A stretch of 64,000 nt of DNA from Aquila chrysaetos chrysaetos (lineage: Eukaryota; Chordata; Aves; Accipitriformes; Accipitridae). Position 1 is the first letter of the stretch; the number at the start of each line of letters is the position of its first letter. Shown in pieces: positions 27,840 through 38,249 of this stretch. The stretch lies in the NCBI RefSeq assembly GCF_900496995.4, contig NW_024470395.1, forward strand, positions 62,001-126,000, read 5' to 3'. A program made the position numbers and the translations under genes. Below the pieces are notes generated by a model, which was not told where the DNA came from, made no database searches, and saw only the letters and a list, made by a program, of their open reading frames with translations.

Positions 27840-29560
27840 TGCGGGATACGGGGAGTCAGTGGGGATGGGGCGCCCGGATGCCTGGGCCCCCTACTTGGGG
27901 ACATTCGGACAGCTGGGTCCTCTCCATGGGGTCACCCAGACGCCTGCGTCCCCTATTTCGGGGGGGGCCCGGGCGCCTGGGTCCTCTCCGTGGGGTCACT
28001 TGGGCACCGAGGTCCCTTCTATGGGGTGCCCGGATGCCTGGGTCCTTTCTATGGGGCTGGCCAGACCCCTGGGACCCCTACTGGGGGTCGCCCAGATGCC
28101 TGGGTCCCCTATTTGGGGGGGCCCAGACGCCCGGGTCCCCTGTTTTGGGGGTCACCTGAATGCCTGGGTCCTCTCCATGGGGTCTCTCGGCTGCCGGGGT
28201 CCCTTCTATGGGGCTGGCTGGACGCCTGGGTCCCCTATTTGGGGACACTTGGACACCTGAGTTCCCTCCGTGGGGTCCCTTCTGTGGGTCCTTGGGGGGC
28301 CCCGTGGCCCAGCCAGCCCCACTGCGTGGGGGTCCCCGGCCCCGCAGCATCCTCACACCCAGCCCCACATATCAGGGTCCCCCAGCCCCACAGATCAGCC
28401 CCACGGATCAGGGTCCCCAGCCCCACACTTTAGGAGTTCCCCAGCCCCACAGATCAGGGTCCTCCAGCCCCACGGTTTAGGGTTCCATCAGCCCCACACA
28501 ACGGGGGCCCCAGCCCCATGGATTGGGGTCCCCCAGCCCCAAAATTTAGGGCTCCCTCAGCCCCACATATCCGGGTCCCCAGCCCCACAGCATGGGGACC
28601 CCCCAGCCCCACAGCTCGTGGCTCCCCCAGCCCCACATATCACGCTCCCTCAGCCCCCCATATCCCCCCCCCCCAGCCCCACAGAGTAGGGTCCCGCAGC
28701 CCCATGGATTGGGCTCCCCCAGCCCCACACACATCCACTGACACCCACCCCCCCCTGACTACCTGGTGCCCCCCCACGCTGTGGGTCAGGGCGTCCCCAT
28801 GCCATGGGGCTGCGTGGGGGGGGGGGGGGGGGGCGGTCCCTGTGCCGTGGGGCAGGGCATCCCCATGCCACGGGGCAGGGCCGTGTGCCGTGGGGCTGAG
28901 GGTCCCTGCCCCACAGCGTCCCAGCCCCACGGCGCGCCCCGGCCCCCGCCCCCCCCGCGGCACCAAGGAGCCCATTTTGCGTCGGGGCCTCCTCGGCCGG
29001 CGGCTAAAATGGCTGCGGGAGCCGCCGCGGCTGCGACCCACGGCGCGACCCACGGCATCGCCCCCCGGCGTCGCCCGCGAGCCTGAGGCTGCCCCGCAGC
29101 GCGACCCACGGTGACGCCCGCGGCCCGACCCACGGCGCGACCCACGGGGTCGGCCGCGGCCCGACCCACGGCGCGACCCGCGGCGTCGCCCGTGGCGTGA
29201 CCCACGGCGTCACCCCCCTGACCCACAGCGTGACCCACAGTGCCACCCGCAAGGCGGGGGCTGCCCCGTAGTCGGACCCACGGCGTCACCCGCGGCCCGA
29301 CCCACGGCGTCACCCGCGGCGTGACCCACGGCATGACGAACGGCACGACAGCTGCCCCACAGTGTGACCCGCGGCCTGCCCCACAGCTTGAACCGTGGCC
29401 CGACCCATGGCACCTCCATCCCTGGCGCTGCCCCATAGCGTGACCCACGGCATGACCTATGGCAGTGGGGCTGCCCCACGGTGTGACCCACGGTACCTCC
29501 ATCCCTAGGCCTGCCCCACAGCGTGACCCACGGCCAGCCCAGAGTCTGCCCCCCCCAACC
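27840..29560. repeat. Right-arm minisatellites and CpG island upstream of ZBTB4
   Basis: Mirror of the left-arm arrays: GCCTGGGTCCCTTCTATGGGG (about 27860-28270), CCCCAGCCCCACAGATCAGG (about 28320-28740) and GCGTGACCCACGGCGTCACC (about 29060-29540). The island at 28900-29060 has GGCTAAAATGGCTGCGGG and no repeats. It is a reasonable candidate for the ZBTB4 promoter or a 5' exon on the minus strand. Confidence 0.75.
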
Positions 29561-30089
29561 CCACTAGCCCCCCATGCTGCCCCCCAACCTGCCCCCCCCC
29601 TACCCCCTAGGACCCCTCTCCTGCCCCCCACCCCCAGGATCCCCCCCCCAGCTCATTACTGGCTCCCTCTTAACGACCCTCCCCAGACCACCCCCCACCT
29701 TTCCCAGCATTCCCCGCTCTGCCCCACGGCACCTCTGGGGGTCTGGGATGGCTCCTGGGGTCAAGGGATCCCCCCAAGATCATGGGACCCCCCCAAGGGT
29801 CAAGGGATCCCCTGCCAATCATGGGATCCCCCCAAGGGATCCCCCCAGGATCACGAGATCCCCCCCAAGTTCATGGGATCCCCCCCCGGGATCCCCCAGG
29901 GGTCATGGGATCCCCCCAAGATCAAGACACCACCCCCCCCCCCGAGATCCCAACTCTGCCACGGCCGAGATCCAGCCCCATGGATCCCGGCAGATCCCAG
30001 CTCCTTTGCAGGCAACAACCAGACCCCCGGGGCCCCGGGGATCCCAGATCCACCCCCGGGACCATCCGGCCTCCCAGATCCCAGGAGAT

Positions 30090-30995
30090 CCCAGCTCCAG
30101 CCCCACTTATATCCATCCCCACGGATTCTGGGAGATCCCAGCTCCATCCCAGCTGAGATCCAGCCCCACAGATCACCAGAGATCCCAGCTGCATCCCAGC
30201 TCAGCTCCAGCCCCACAGACCCCAGGTGATCCAGGATCCAGCCCAAACAATGCCCAGCCCCACGGATCCTGGGAGATCCCAGATCTATCAGGGCTCAGCC
30301 CCAGCCCTCCAGATCCCGGGAGACTCCAGATCCATCCCAGCTTAGCTCCAGGCCCATGGATCCCAGGAGATCCCACCTCCACCTCCACCAGTGTCCAGTC
30401 CCACAACTCCTGGGAGATCCCAGATCCATCCCAGCTGGGATCCAGCCCCACAGATCCTGGGAGATCCCAGCTCCATTCCAGTTCAGCTCCAGCCCCACAG
30501 ATTCCGGCAGATCCCAGCTCCATCTCTGTCAACATCCCACCCTCTAGATCCCAGGAGATCCCAGACCCATCCCCATCTCTATCCAATGCTCCAGATCCTG
30601 AGAGATCCCAGCTCAGCTCCAGCCCCACAGATCCCAGGACACCCCAGCTTAATCCCACCTGGGATCCAGCCCCCCAGATCCTGGCAGATCCCAGACCCAT
30701 TCTCACCTATATCCAGCCCCACAGATCCTGGGACAGCCCAGCTCCATCCCAGCTCAGCTCCAGTCCCATGGATCGCAGGACACCCCAGCTCCATCCCAGC
30801 TGGGATCCAGCCCCCCAGATCCCGGCAGATCCCAGCTCCATCCCAGCTGGGATCCAGCACCATGGATCCTGGCACATCTCAGACCCATCCCAGTTGGGAT
30901 CCAGCCCCCCAGATCCCAGGAGATCCCAGCTCCAGCCCAGCTCAGCTCCAGCCCCACAGATCCTGGCAGATCCCAGATCCCATCCAGGCAGGGAT
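30090..30995. repeat. GGAGATCCCAGCTCCATCCC minisatellite
   Basis: About 0.9 kb of units of about 60 bp assembled from AGATCCCAGCTCCATCCCAG, CTGGGATCCAGCCCC and CAGATCCTGG. It carries a BamHI-like GGATCC word in almost every unit and crosses the outer boundary of the inverted duplication. Confidence 0.9.
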
Positions 30996-31149
30996 CCTCC
31001 CCCCCCATCCCATGGGATCCCTCTCGGCCCAGCTGCCCCCTCCCTCCAGGATCCACCCCCGGCCCTTGGGATCCCCAGGGATCCAGTGGGGGGGGGGAAG
31101 GGGGTTGGGGGGGGCCTGGCTCTACCTGGTGCAGGGTGCGGCCCCCCCC

Positions 31150-31400
31150 CGGATCCCGGGAGATCCCGGATGTGCGCAGCGGCCGGATCCTTCCCCCCCC
31201 CCGCCCCCCCCCTCCAGGCCCCAGCTCGTCGGAGGAGCCGAAGCCGCCTTGGCCGATCGCCCACCCGGGACCGGGGCCAGCGTCGCCGCCCGGGCCAGGA
31301 TCCGGCCCCCCGCGCCCCACGGCGACGCCGGATCCGGCCCCCCGTCGCCCCGATTCCCCGCAGGATTTGGCCCCCGTGCCCCATAGCACCCTGGGAACTG
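31150..31400. other. CpG-rich island without an assigned gene
   Basis: A non-repetitive CpG-dense stretch flanked by G and C runs. Both strands have acceptor- and donor-like sites (for example CCCTCCAG before 31220 on plus, CACCAG-GTAGAG on minus near 31125). I cannot tell whether it is a 5' exon of ZBTB4, another gene's exon or only an island. Confidence 0.35.
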
Positions 31401-31790
31401 GTCCCCGCACCCCATGGCCCCACAGCAGCACCCCATGGCACCACGGGGCAGGATCTGGCCCCCCAGCACCGTCCCACCGCACTGCGGGGCAGGATCTGGC
31501 CCCCCACCATCTCCCCACAGCACCGTGGGGCAGGATCTGGCCCGCCAGCATCACCCCACAGCACCGTGGGGCAGGATCTGGCCCCCCAGCACCGTCCCAC
31601 CGCACTGTGGGGCAGGATCTGGTCCCCCAGCATCACCCCATGGCACTGCGGGGCAGGATCTGGCCCCCCACCATCTCCCCACAGCACCGTGGGGCAGGAT
31701 CTGGCCCGCCAGCATCACCCCACGGCACCGTGGGGCAGGATCTGCCGCCCCCAGCATCACCGCACAGCACCGTGGGGCAGGATCCAACCC
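31400..31790. repeat. ACCGTGGGGCAGGATCTGGCC minisatellite
   Basis: Seven or so units of about 56 bp with core CACCGTGGGGCAGGATCTGG and CCCAGCATCACCCCAC. Confidence 0.9.
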
Positions 31791-31873
31791 GTTGCCACGG
31801 TGGCGGGGGGGTTCTAGATCCCGTGGGTTGCCACGGAGACGCGGGGGTGTCCAGGCAGGGCTGCCACGGCAAC
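31791..31873. promoter_or_regulatory. Three RFX X-box-like sites
   Basis: GTTGCCACGGTGGC (31791-31804), GTTGCCACGGAGAC (31827-31840) and GCTGCCACGGCAAC (31860-31873) match the RFX X-box form GTTGCC-A-YGGCAAC to varying degrees. The third is nearly a full dyad. Spacing is about 36 and 33 bp. Function is inferred. Confidence 0.5.
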
Positions 31874-31884
31874 AGCACCTACCT

Positions 31885-31962
31885 GTGAGCGGAGGCCTCA
31901 TGGACTAGGTGTTGCTGCTCCGGGGGTCCTCGGTGGGGGGTCACAGCCGGCAGGGCCTCCTG
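31885..31962 (-). other. Candidate minus-strand exon, possibly 5' exon of ZBTB4
   Basis: On the minus strand CCCCCCCCCAG precedes and GTAGGT follows a 78-bp segment that is open in one frame (EALPAVTPHRGPPEQQ). It sits beside the X-box cluster upstream of ZBTB4. It may be a noncoding leader exon; I do not recognise the peptide. Confidence 0.3.
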
Positions 31963-32149
31963 GGGGGGGGAACGGAGGGGGGTCAGTACACCCAGACACG
32001 GGGGTACCCGGGGTGCCGAGGAGGGGGGGCGCAGGCAGGAACACCCAGACGGGGGGGGTCCCTGGGATGGAGGATGGGTAGGGGAGATGGGGTGCTTGGG
32101 AAACACCCGGCCGTGTGACTGTTGTCAGGCAGCAACAGGCAGACGACAG

Positions 32150-32690
32150 AGTCAGGATCCCTGCCAGGCAGAGACGGGAAGGAGGTGTAGCCTGGCTACA
32201 GTCGGAGGGGCGATAAAGCAAGGCAGGTACAGGCAGAGTGGTGTAGCCTGGCTACAGTCGGAGGGGCGCTAAAGCAAGGCAGGTACAGGCAGAGCGGTGT
32301 AGCCTGGCTACAGTCGGAGGGGCGATAAAGCAAGGCAGGTCCAGGCAGAGCGTGTAGCCTGGCTACAGTCGGAGGGGCGCTAAAGCAAGGCAGGTCCCAG
32401 GCAGAGCGGTGTAGCCTGGCTACAGTCGGAGGGGCGATAAAGCAAGGCAGGTCCAGGCAGAGCGTGTAGCCTGGCTACAGTCGGGGGGCGCTAAAGCAAG
32501 GCAGGTACAGGCAGAGCGGTGTAGCCTGGCTACAGTCGGAGGGGCGCTAAAGCAAGGCAGGTACAGGCAGAGCGGTGTAGCCTGGCTACAGTCGGAGGGG
32601 CGCTAAAGCAAGGCAGGTCCAGGCAGAGCGGTGTAGCCTGGCTACAGTCGGAGGGGCGCTAAAGCAAGGCAGGTACAGGCAGAGAAGTGT
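32150..32690. repeat. 57-bp tandem repeat with internal hairpin
   Basis: About nine near-identical units of about 57 bp carrying GGCAGAGCGGTGTAGCCTGG, CTACAGTCGGAGGGGCG and TAAAGCAAGGCAGGT. GTAGCC-T-GGCTAC is a perfect 6-bp stem in each. Unit starts fall near 32184, 32241, 32297, 32351, 32408, 32463, 32518, 32575 and 32633. Confidence 0.93.
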
Positions 32691-32964
32691 CTCCTGGCAC
32701 ACCCAGCAGGCTGCCCGTGGTTCCCAGAGGTGCCCCAACCACATCACACCACAACCACAGGTGTGCAAGGTGTGACACGACTACAGCACGCAATCACCGC
32801 ACCAGCCACCCATGGCTGTAGTGAGGCAGGGACAGGCAGGGGCACTTCAGTCCTGGCTCCTGTCTCCGGCAGTGCCAGCAACAGTCGGTCATCGTGGAGG
32901 GGGAAGCTACAGTCGGAGGCAACAAGGGGGTCACAGTCTGGTGGTACGACGTGTGTGCATGCGG

Positions 32965-33305
32965 GTGACAAAATGACAGCTGGTGACAAAATGGTAGCGA
33001 GCGACAAAATGGAAGAGGATGACAAAGTGTCAGTGGGTGGCAAAATAGAGGGTGACAAAATGGTGGTGGGTGACAAAGTGGTAGCGGGTGACAAAATAGC
33101 AATGGGTAACAAAATGGTGGCAGGTGACGAAGTGGCAGCGGGTGACAAAATGGAAGCGGGTGACAAAACGGAAGCAGGTGACAAAATGGTAGCGGGTGAC
33201 GAAATGGTGGTGGGTGACAAAGTGGCAGCGGCAGGTGACAAAATGGCAATGGGTGACAAAATAGCAGCAGGTGACAAAATGGTAGCGGGTGACAAAATGG
33301 CAGCA
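32965..33305. repeat. GGTGACAAAATGGTAGC 15/18-bp minisatellite
   Basis: About 20 units with core GGTGACAAAATGG plus a variable 3-6-bp tail. Unit lengths are multiples of three, so frames such as (GDKMVA)n stay open. Not considered a gene. Confidence 0.93.
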
Positions 33306-33344
33306 GGGGTGTGCGTCTCTGGGTATCACGAGACATGGGACACG

Positions 33345-33568
33345 TGATGTCATGGAAATGTCGTGGAGGTTGGGACCGGGGACATGACGTACAGTATGAT
33401 GTCATCATCACCACAAGGGAGACAGGCGTGATGTCACTGGGAGGGGGGAAGCTGACTGTGCCCCACGGTGATGGGTACAGCCGGGTAAAACTCTCCTGGG
33501 ATGTGTGGACGTGATGTCATCGGGGGGGTACATGTCAGCTATGGTGTGATGTCATCAGAGTGATGTCA
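33345..33568. promoter_or_regulatory. Six TGATGTCA (CRE/ATF-like) motifs
   Basis: TGATGTCA at 33345, 33397, 33429, 33512, 33547 and 33561 within 224 bp, in sequence that is otherwise not strictly tandem. One more copy is at 34505. TGATGTCA is a one-base variant of the CRE (TGACGTCA). Whether it is regulatory or a decayed repeat is open. Confidence 0.45.
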
Positions 33569-33619
33569 CGAACGTGTATGCGTCCCGCACAGGCAGACGC
33601 AACTGGGGGGGGGATGTAC

Positions 33620-34280
33620 AGTTGTGGGGCCGGGGGAGGCACGGCCTGACGTGGGGGGGGGGGGGGGGGGGGGGCTGTGCCAAGTGGGTCGTGGGGAGGG
33701 GCCGCAGCGGGGGTGGGGGTACAGTCGGACAGGAGGTGACACAGGGCAGGGGAGGGGACACCCTGGGTACAACCGATGACAGCGGGGGTGGGGTCAAGGG
33801 GGAGGGGAACAACCTGACGCAGCGGCTACAGCTGGAGGCCTACAGGGACGAGGGGGGGGGCACAGGTGGAGGGGACCCCCCCCATGCACACACCCCCTCC
33901 ACACCCCCCACCCCCCCCCCCCTTCCCCATGCACACCCCCTCCCCCATCCACACCCCCTCCACCCCCCACCCCGGAAACCCTCCGTCAACCGGAACAACC
34001 CCGCGAGGAAACACCCGGACACCCCTCGTCCCCCTTCCCCACCCACCCCGGGGGTCACCGGGGAGGGGACCCCAAGTGTCACCAGCGGGGGACCAACACC
34101 TCCCCGCCTTTTCTTACCCCCCCCCCCCCCCCCCCCCCCGCCAAAGTACCACCGGAGACGCCTGACAACCTCCATCCGGCGATGACGGGGACGTCACCGT
34201 CACCGAGAGGCAACAGGCGGTGGCATCCCCGGTGATGGAGGACACCGTGGTGATGGGGGGGGGGGGAAGATGTCACCCAA
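33620..34280. other. G-run and C-run rich spacer
   Basis: Long homopolymers (G run about 33652-33674, C run about 34120-34139) and CCCATGCACACCCCCTCC repeats at about 33880-33970. No gene is seen. Confidence 0.6.
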
Positions 34281-34282
34281 CT

Positions 34283-34296
34283 GTTGCCATGGAAAC
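34283..34296. promoter_or_regulatory. RFX X-box GTTGCCATGGAAAC
   Basis: GTTGCCATGGAAAC is a close match to the RFX X-box consensus, 90 bp left of the tandem CCAAT boxes. It is the fourth X-box-like site in 2.5 kb. Confidence 0.55.
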
Positions 34297-34379
34297 AACC
34301 CCCCCAACACCCCTCCCCCCACCCAACAACCCCCCCCCCTCCCCCCCCAAGGTCCTGCCAGGGGAAAGACCTTTCACCT

Positions 34380-34565
34380 GCAGCCAATGAGGGAGCAGAG
34401 AAAAAGGGGGACCCCGCCCCATGTCACACCCCCCGTGGGCCAATGGGATAGCGGGGAATGCAGACGTCAGGGCTCACCTGGATGCTCATTGGCTGGGCTG
34501 GGAGTGATGTCACGAGGCCCCCTTCCTACCACAAGCCCTTGCGTCGGGTGTTGTTAAAGGAACAG
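34380..34565. promoter_or_regulatory. Candidate promoter: three CCAAT boxes, CRE-like and E-box motifs
   Basis: CCAAT occurs at 34384-34388 and 34440-34444 (plus) and ATTGG at 34488-34492. They are spaced about 50-55 bp, typical of NF-Y promoters. GACGTCAG at about 34464, CACCTG at about 34475 and TGATGTCA at 34505-34512 lie among them. It is one of the few non-repetitive segments in the 11-kb block. The strand and gene served are unknown; ZBTB4 upstream transcription is one option. Confidence 0.45.
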
Positions 34566-34799
34566 GCAGCAGCGGAGGAGGCTGGGGGGGGGGTGCGAGG
34601 GGGGGGTCAGGTGGGTGACGCACACAGGCGGACACGGGTGACGGACGTGTCACCGCGCTCCCCGAGTGTGCGCGAGGGGCTGGGGACACCCCTCGGCCCG
34701 CGGGGGGGGTGACGCAGGCTACAGTCGCACACGTGTACAGGCAGAAAAGGGGGGGTGCAACAGGCGGTGGGGGGGGACACCCAGCCACCCACCCACCCG

Positions 34800-37480
34800 G
34801 TGGGGGGACAGGCGGTGCACGGCGTGGCGGGTGCACGCGTGTAACGTGTGCGACGCGGCGGGGGTACGCACAGGCGCACCACGCACGGGCCGCGAGCGCG
34901 ACGCGTGCAACACCCGCGCTGCGCACACCCGCGCCCAGCGCGCGCACGTCCGCAACGCGCGCGGCAGCCCCGGCTCGCGCACGCGCGCCCCTGCACGGCA
35001 CACACCAGCCGTAGAACACACACCGGTACAACGTACGCAACACCCGCAGCGCGCACGCACGGCGCACGCGCGTGTACAATGTGCACGACACCCACGCTGC
35101 GCGCGCCCGCCCCGTGCGTGCACGTAGACAACGCACACAACACTTGCGCCGCACACAACAGCGTGTACGCAACGTACAGGCAACACCCACAGCGTGCGCA
35201 CACCGTGCACGGTCCGTGCACACCTGCAGTGTGTGCAACACCCGTGCTGCGCGCGCACGCACACACACGGAGTACGTGCACGTACACAGCACGGGTAACA
35301 CCCACACTGCGCACACCAGCACGTACGCAACGCACACAACAACCGCCGCGTGCACAGTCCACGCACGTACACAACACACACAACATCTCCGGTGTGTGCA
35401 CGCTGTGCCCAGGCGGTGCACGCATGCAACACGTGCAACACCTGCACTACACACACATACAGAGTACACGCACATACAGAACACACGAACACTCCCAGCA
35501 CGCAGCCCGTGGACAAACACAACGCGCACAACACCCCCAGCGCACACACACACAGAGTGCACGCAACACCCACGCTGCGCACGAACACCCCCAGCACACA
35601 GTCTGTGCACGTACGCAACACCCACAGCACACACGCAACGCCTGCACTGAACACGCAACAGCCACAGCGTGTGGACATATACAACACCTGCACCGCACAC
35701 ACACACTGTGCACGCGCATACACAACGCACACAACACCCGTGTTGCACACACACAGAGTGCACGCAACACCCACAGCGCGCACATGCACAGAGTACGTGC
35801 ACATATATGACAGACGCAACAGCTGCACTGGACACACCAGCACATACACAACACACGCAACAACCGCAGCATGCACAGTCCATGCACATACACGACACTC
35901 GCAACACCTACGGCATGCACACACGCGACACGCACACACGTGCAGCCTGCACTGCACACACATACATAGTGCATGCACATACACAACGCAGACAACACCC
36001 ACACTGCACACACGTACACAACACACGCAACACCTGCACTGCACACTCATGCACAGAGCACACATACGCACATAGAGCACACAACACCCGCGCTGTGCAC
36101 AAACAGCCGGAGCGCACAGTCTGTGCACGTACACAACACCCGCGCTGCACGCACGCTCCGTGCGTGCACATGCACAACCCCTGTGCTACACACAACAGCC
36201 ATAGTGCACGGACGTATACAACGTGCACAACACCCACACTGCGCGCACACACACAGTGCGTGCACGTACACAACACACGCAACACCCACAGCACACACGC
36301 ACAGAGCACACACATATACAACGCACGCAACACCCGCACTGCACACAACAGCACGTACACAACACCCACGGCGTGTGCACACCCCCAGCACAGTCCACGC
36401 ACGTACACAATGCACACAACACCCGCAGCACACGCGCAGAGCACACACATATAAACAACCTGCACACACACACCGCACATGCACGTACACAACGCACACA
36501 ACACCCGCAGCGCACACAAACACCCTGCACAGAGCAAACGTGCGTCATGTCTGCACACGTGTGCACACACGCACGACCACCATGCACACGCACAGACCGT
36601 GCTCACACCCTGCGCACACATGTGCGCACACACGCTACAGGCGCACAGCACCTGCACACCGACAAGCACGTGAATGCACCCTGCACGCACACGCAGCGCA
36701 CAACCATCGCGCACACATGTCTCATGCCTGTGCCAGTAGACTGACACACACGCAATGGTACAACCGGCACTCACACCCACACCCTGACACCCCTCACACG
36801 CGTGCACAACGTGACACAACACACACGGACAAACAACCGCACGTGGGCACGTGACACTCACAATCACATGTGGACGCACAACCGCACATGGACGCACAAC
36901 CACACACAGAGATTTGACACACACAACCGCACACGGACACGACACACTCACAACCACACGTGGGCGCACAACTGCACACGGACACTCAACGCTCACAATC
37001 ACACATGGATGTACAACCGCACACGGACACTTGACACACACAGCGACACGCGGATGCACAACCGCACATGGATACAACACAGGGACACAACACGCAACCA
37101 CACGTGGACACACGACCCACACATGATGCCATGCAGATGCTCAACTGCACACGGACACTTGACACACACAACCACACGCGGACGCTTGACACAATCACAC
37201 ACAGATGCACAACCGCGCACGGACATGACGCACTCACGACGGCACACGGATGCACAACTGCACACACTCGACACACACACACAACCACCCACGGACGCAC
37301 AACCGCACACGGACAAACAACCCCCCCGCCACCACACGCGGATGCACAATCGCACACGACTGCACAACCGCACACGGACGCTTGATGCACACAACCGCAC
37401 ACGGACACACGCCCCGCACACCGACACACGGACGCGCACCCCACACCCGCCCGCGCACCGACACGCAACCGCCCGCACAA
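34800..37480. repeat. 2.7-kb CACAC/GCACAC degenerate minisatellite
   Basis: Alternating purine-pyrimidine words (GTGCACGTACACAACACC, CACACGCACA) in units of about 24-30 bp, first GC-rich (34800-36700) then with ACACAACCGCACACGGAC units of about 20-24 bp (36840-37480). Z-DNA-prone. Frames rich in Thr/His or Cys/Val on both strands are artefacts. Confidence 0.9.
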
Positions 37481-37599
37481 ACACGCAGCCGCACCCCCCC
37501 CCCCAGCCCCCCAACAGTCGCACACGCACAACCGTACCCGGCTGCCCCCCGAAACCCCCCCGAAACCCCCGGGTTCAGACTCCCCCCGTCCCAGCAGCA

Positions 37600-38160
37600 C
37601 TCGGGGGGGGGTGCAGGGGGGTCTCGGGGGTGAGTGCCATTTGGGGGGGTCCAGGGTGGGGGCCCGGGGTGGGGGTAGGGACATTTTGGGGGTGCGGGGG
37701 GGGGGGTCATGGGAGGGTGTTGCAGGGGGGCGGGGCACTTTGGGGGATCCCAGGGCACTTTGGGGGTCCCGGCGGGGGCATTTTGGGGGTGGGCGGGTAC
37801 CCAGGGCCATGGGGGGGGCTGAGGGGGTCATCAGCCCGGTAAGGACCCCCCTGTTCACCGGGGGGGGTCGGTACCGGGTGCGGGGGGGGGGGTGTCCCGA
37901 TCCCGTGACAGGCCCGATACGGAGCGGGGGGTCCCGGTGTCCCCCAGGGGCGGGTGTCGGGGGGGGGTCCCGATCCAGGGGAGCGTCCCAGTTCCCCCCG
38001 GGGGTCCCGGTGCCGGGGGGGGTCGTTACCGGGGCCTGTCCCGGGGCCGGTTGATGTCGCGACGGCGGCGGCGGCGGCGGCGGCGGCACAAGATGGAGGC
38101 GGCGCCGTTGGGCCCCGGGTGGGAGGGAGCCCCCCCCCCCGCCCCACGCCACGGGGGACA
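37600..38160. promoter_or_regulatory. CpG/CGG island with YY1-like AAGATGGAGGCGG
   Basis: G-run-rich sequence leads to (CGG) repeats at about 38058-38087, then ACAAGATGGAGGCGGCG, which resembles a YY1 site over a start codon (ATG 38091) on the plus strand. This arrangement is typical of CpG promoters and first exons. No downstream plus-strand coding exon was found, so it may drive a noncoding RNA or nothing. Confidence 0.35.
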
Positions 38161-38249
38161 CGGGGGGGACACGGGGGGGGACGACGGGGAAACCGGGTGT
38201 GCGTCCCCCCGTTGGGGGTAACGGCGGAGGAACGGGGAGACAAGGGGAC

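Larger units (their letters stand above)
21644..30177. repeat. Large inverted duplication around a gap, probably an assembly artefact
   Basis: The left arm (about 21644-25290) and right arm (about 26431-30177) are reverse complements over about 3.7 kb. Matching landmarks are the ZBTB4 ATG (23931 versus 27823), the AAAATGGC island (22740-22800 versus 28975-29015) and the GGATC-rich end (21644-22060 versus 29750-30177). Differences are mainly single bases and short indels, densest next to the gap. The left outer junction cuts directly into the ZBTB4 C-terminal coding sequence, which gives the gene's two halves the wrong relation. A fold-back read or unresolved haplotype explains this better than a natural palindrome. 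Confidence 0.9.

Noticed and set aside
31220-31270. Minus-strand GQGGFGSSDELG, reminiscent of a kinase glycine-rich loop
   Set aside because: Only the loop-like word fits. No following lysine, catalytic or DFG motif is found on either strand nearby, and the stretch reads openly in other frames too.
32730-33347. Plus-strand frame with (GDKMVA)n repeats
   Set aside because: It is produced by the 15/18-bp minisatellite, and the antisense frame is equally open. No conserved domain.
33652-33674. Telomere-like or replication-origin G-rich element
   Set aside because: It is a plain G homopolymer without TTAGGG words, like many others in the window.
34510-37122. Cys/Val- and Thr/His-rich frames that look like keratin-associated or metallothionein-like proteins
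   Set aside because: They come from alternating CACAC/GTGTG repeats in all frames, with no start, stop or splice structure that holds.
34800-37480. CRISPR-like regular repeats
   Set aside because: Units vary in length and sequence, there are no unique spacers, and the genome is eukaryotic.
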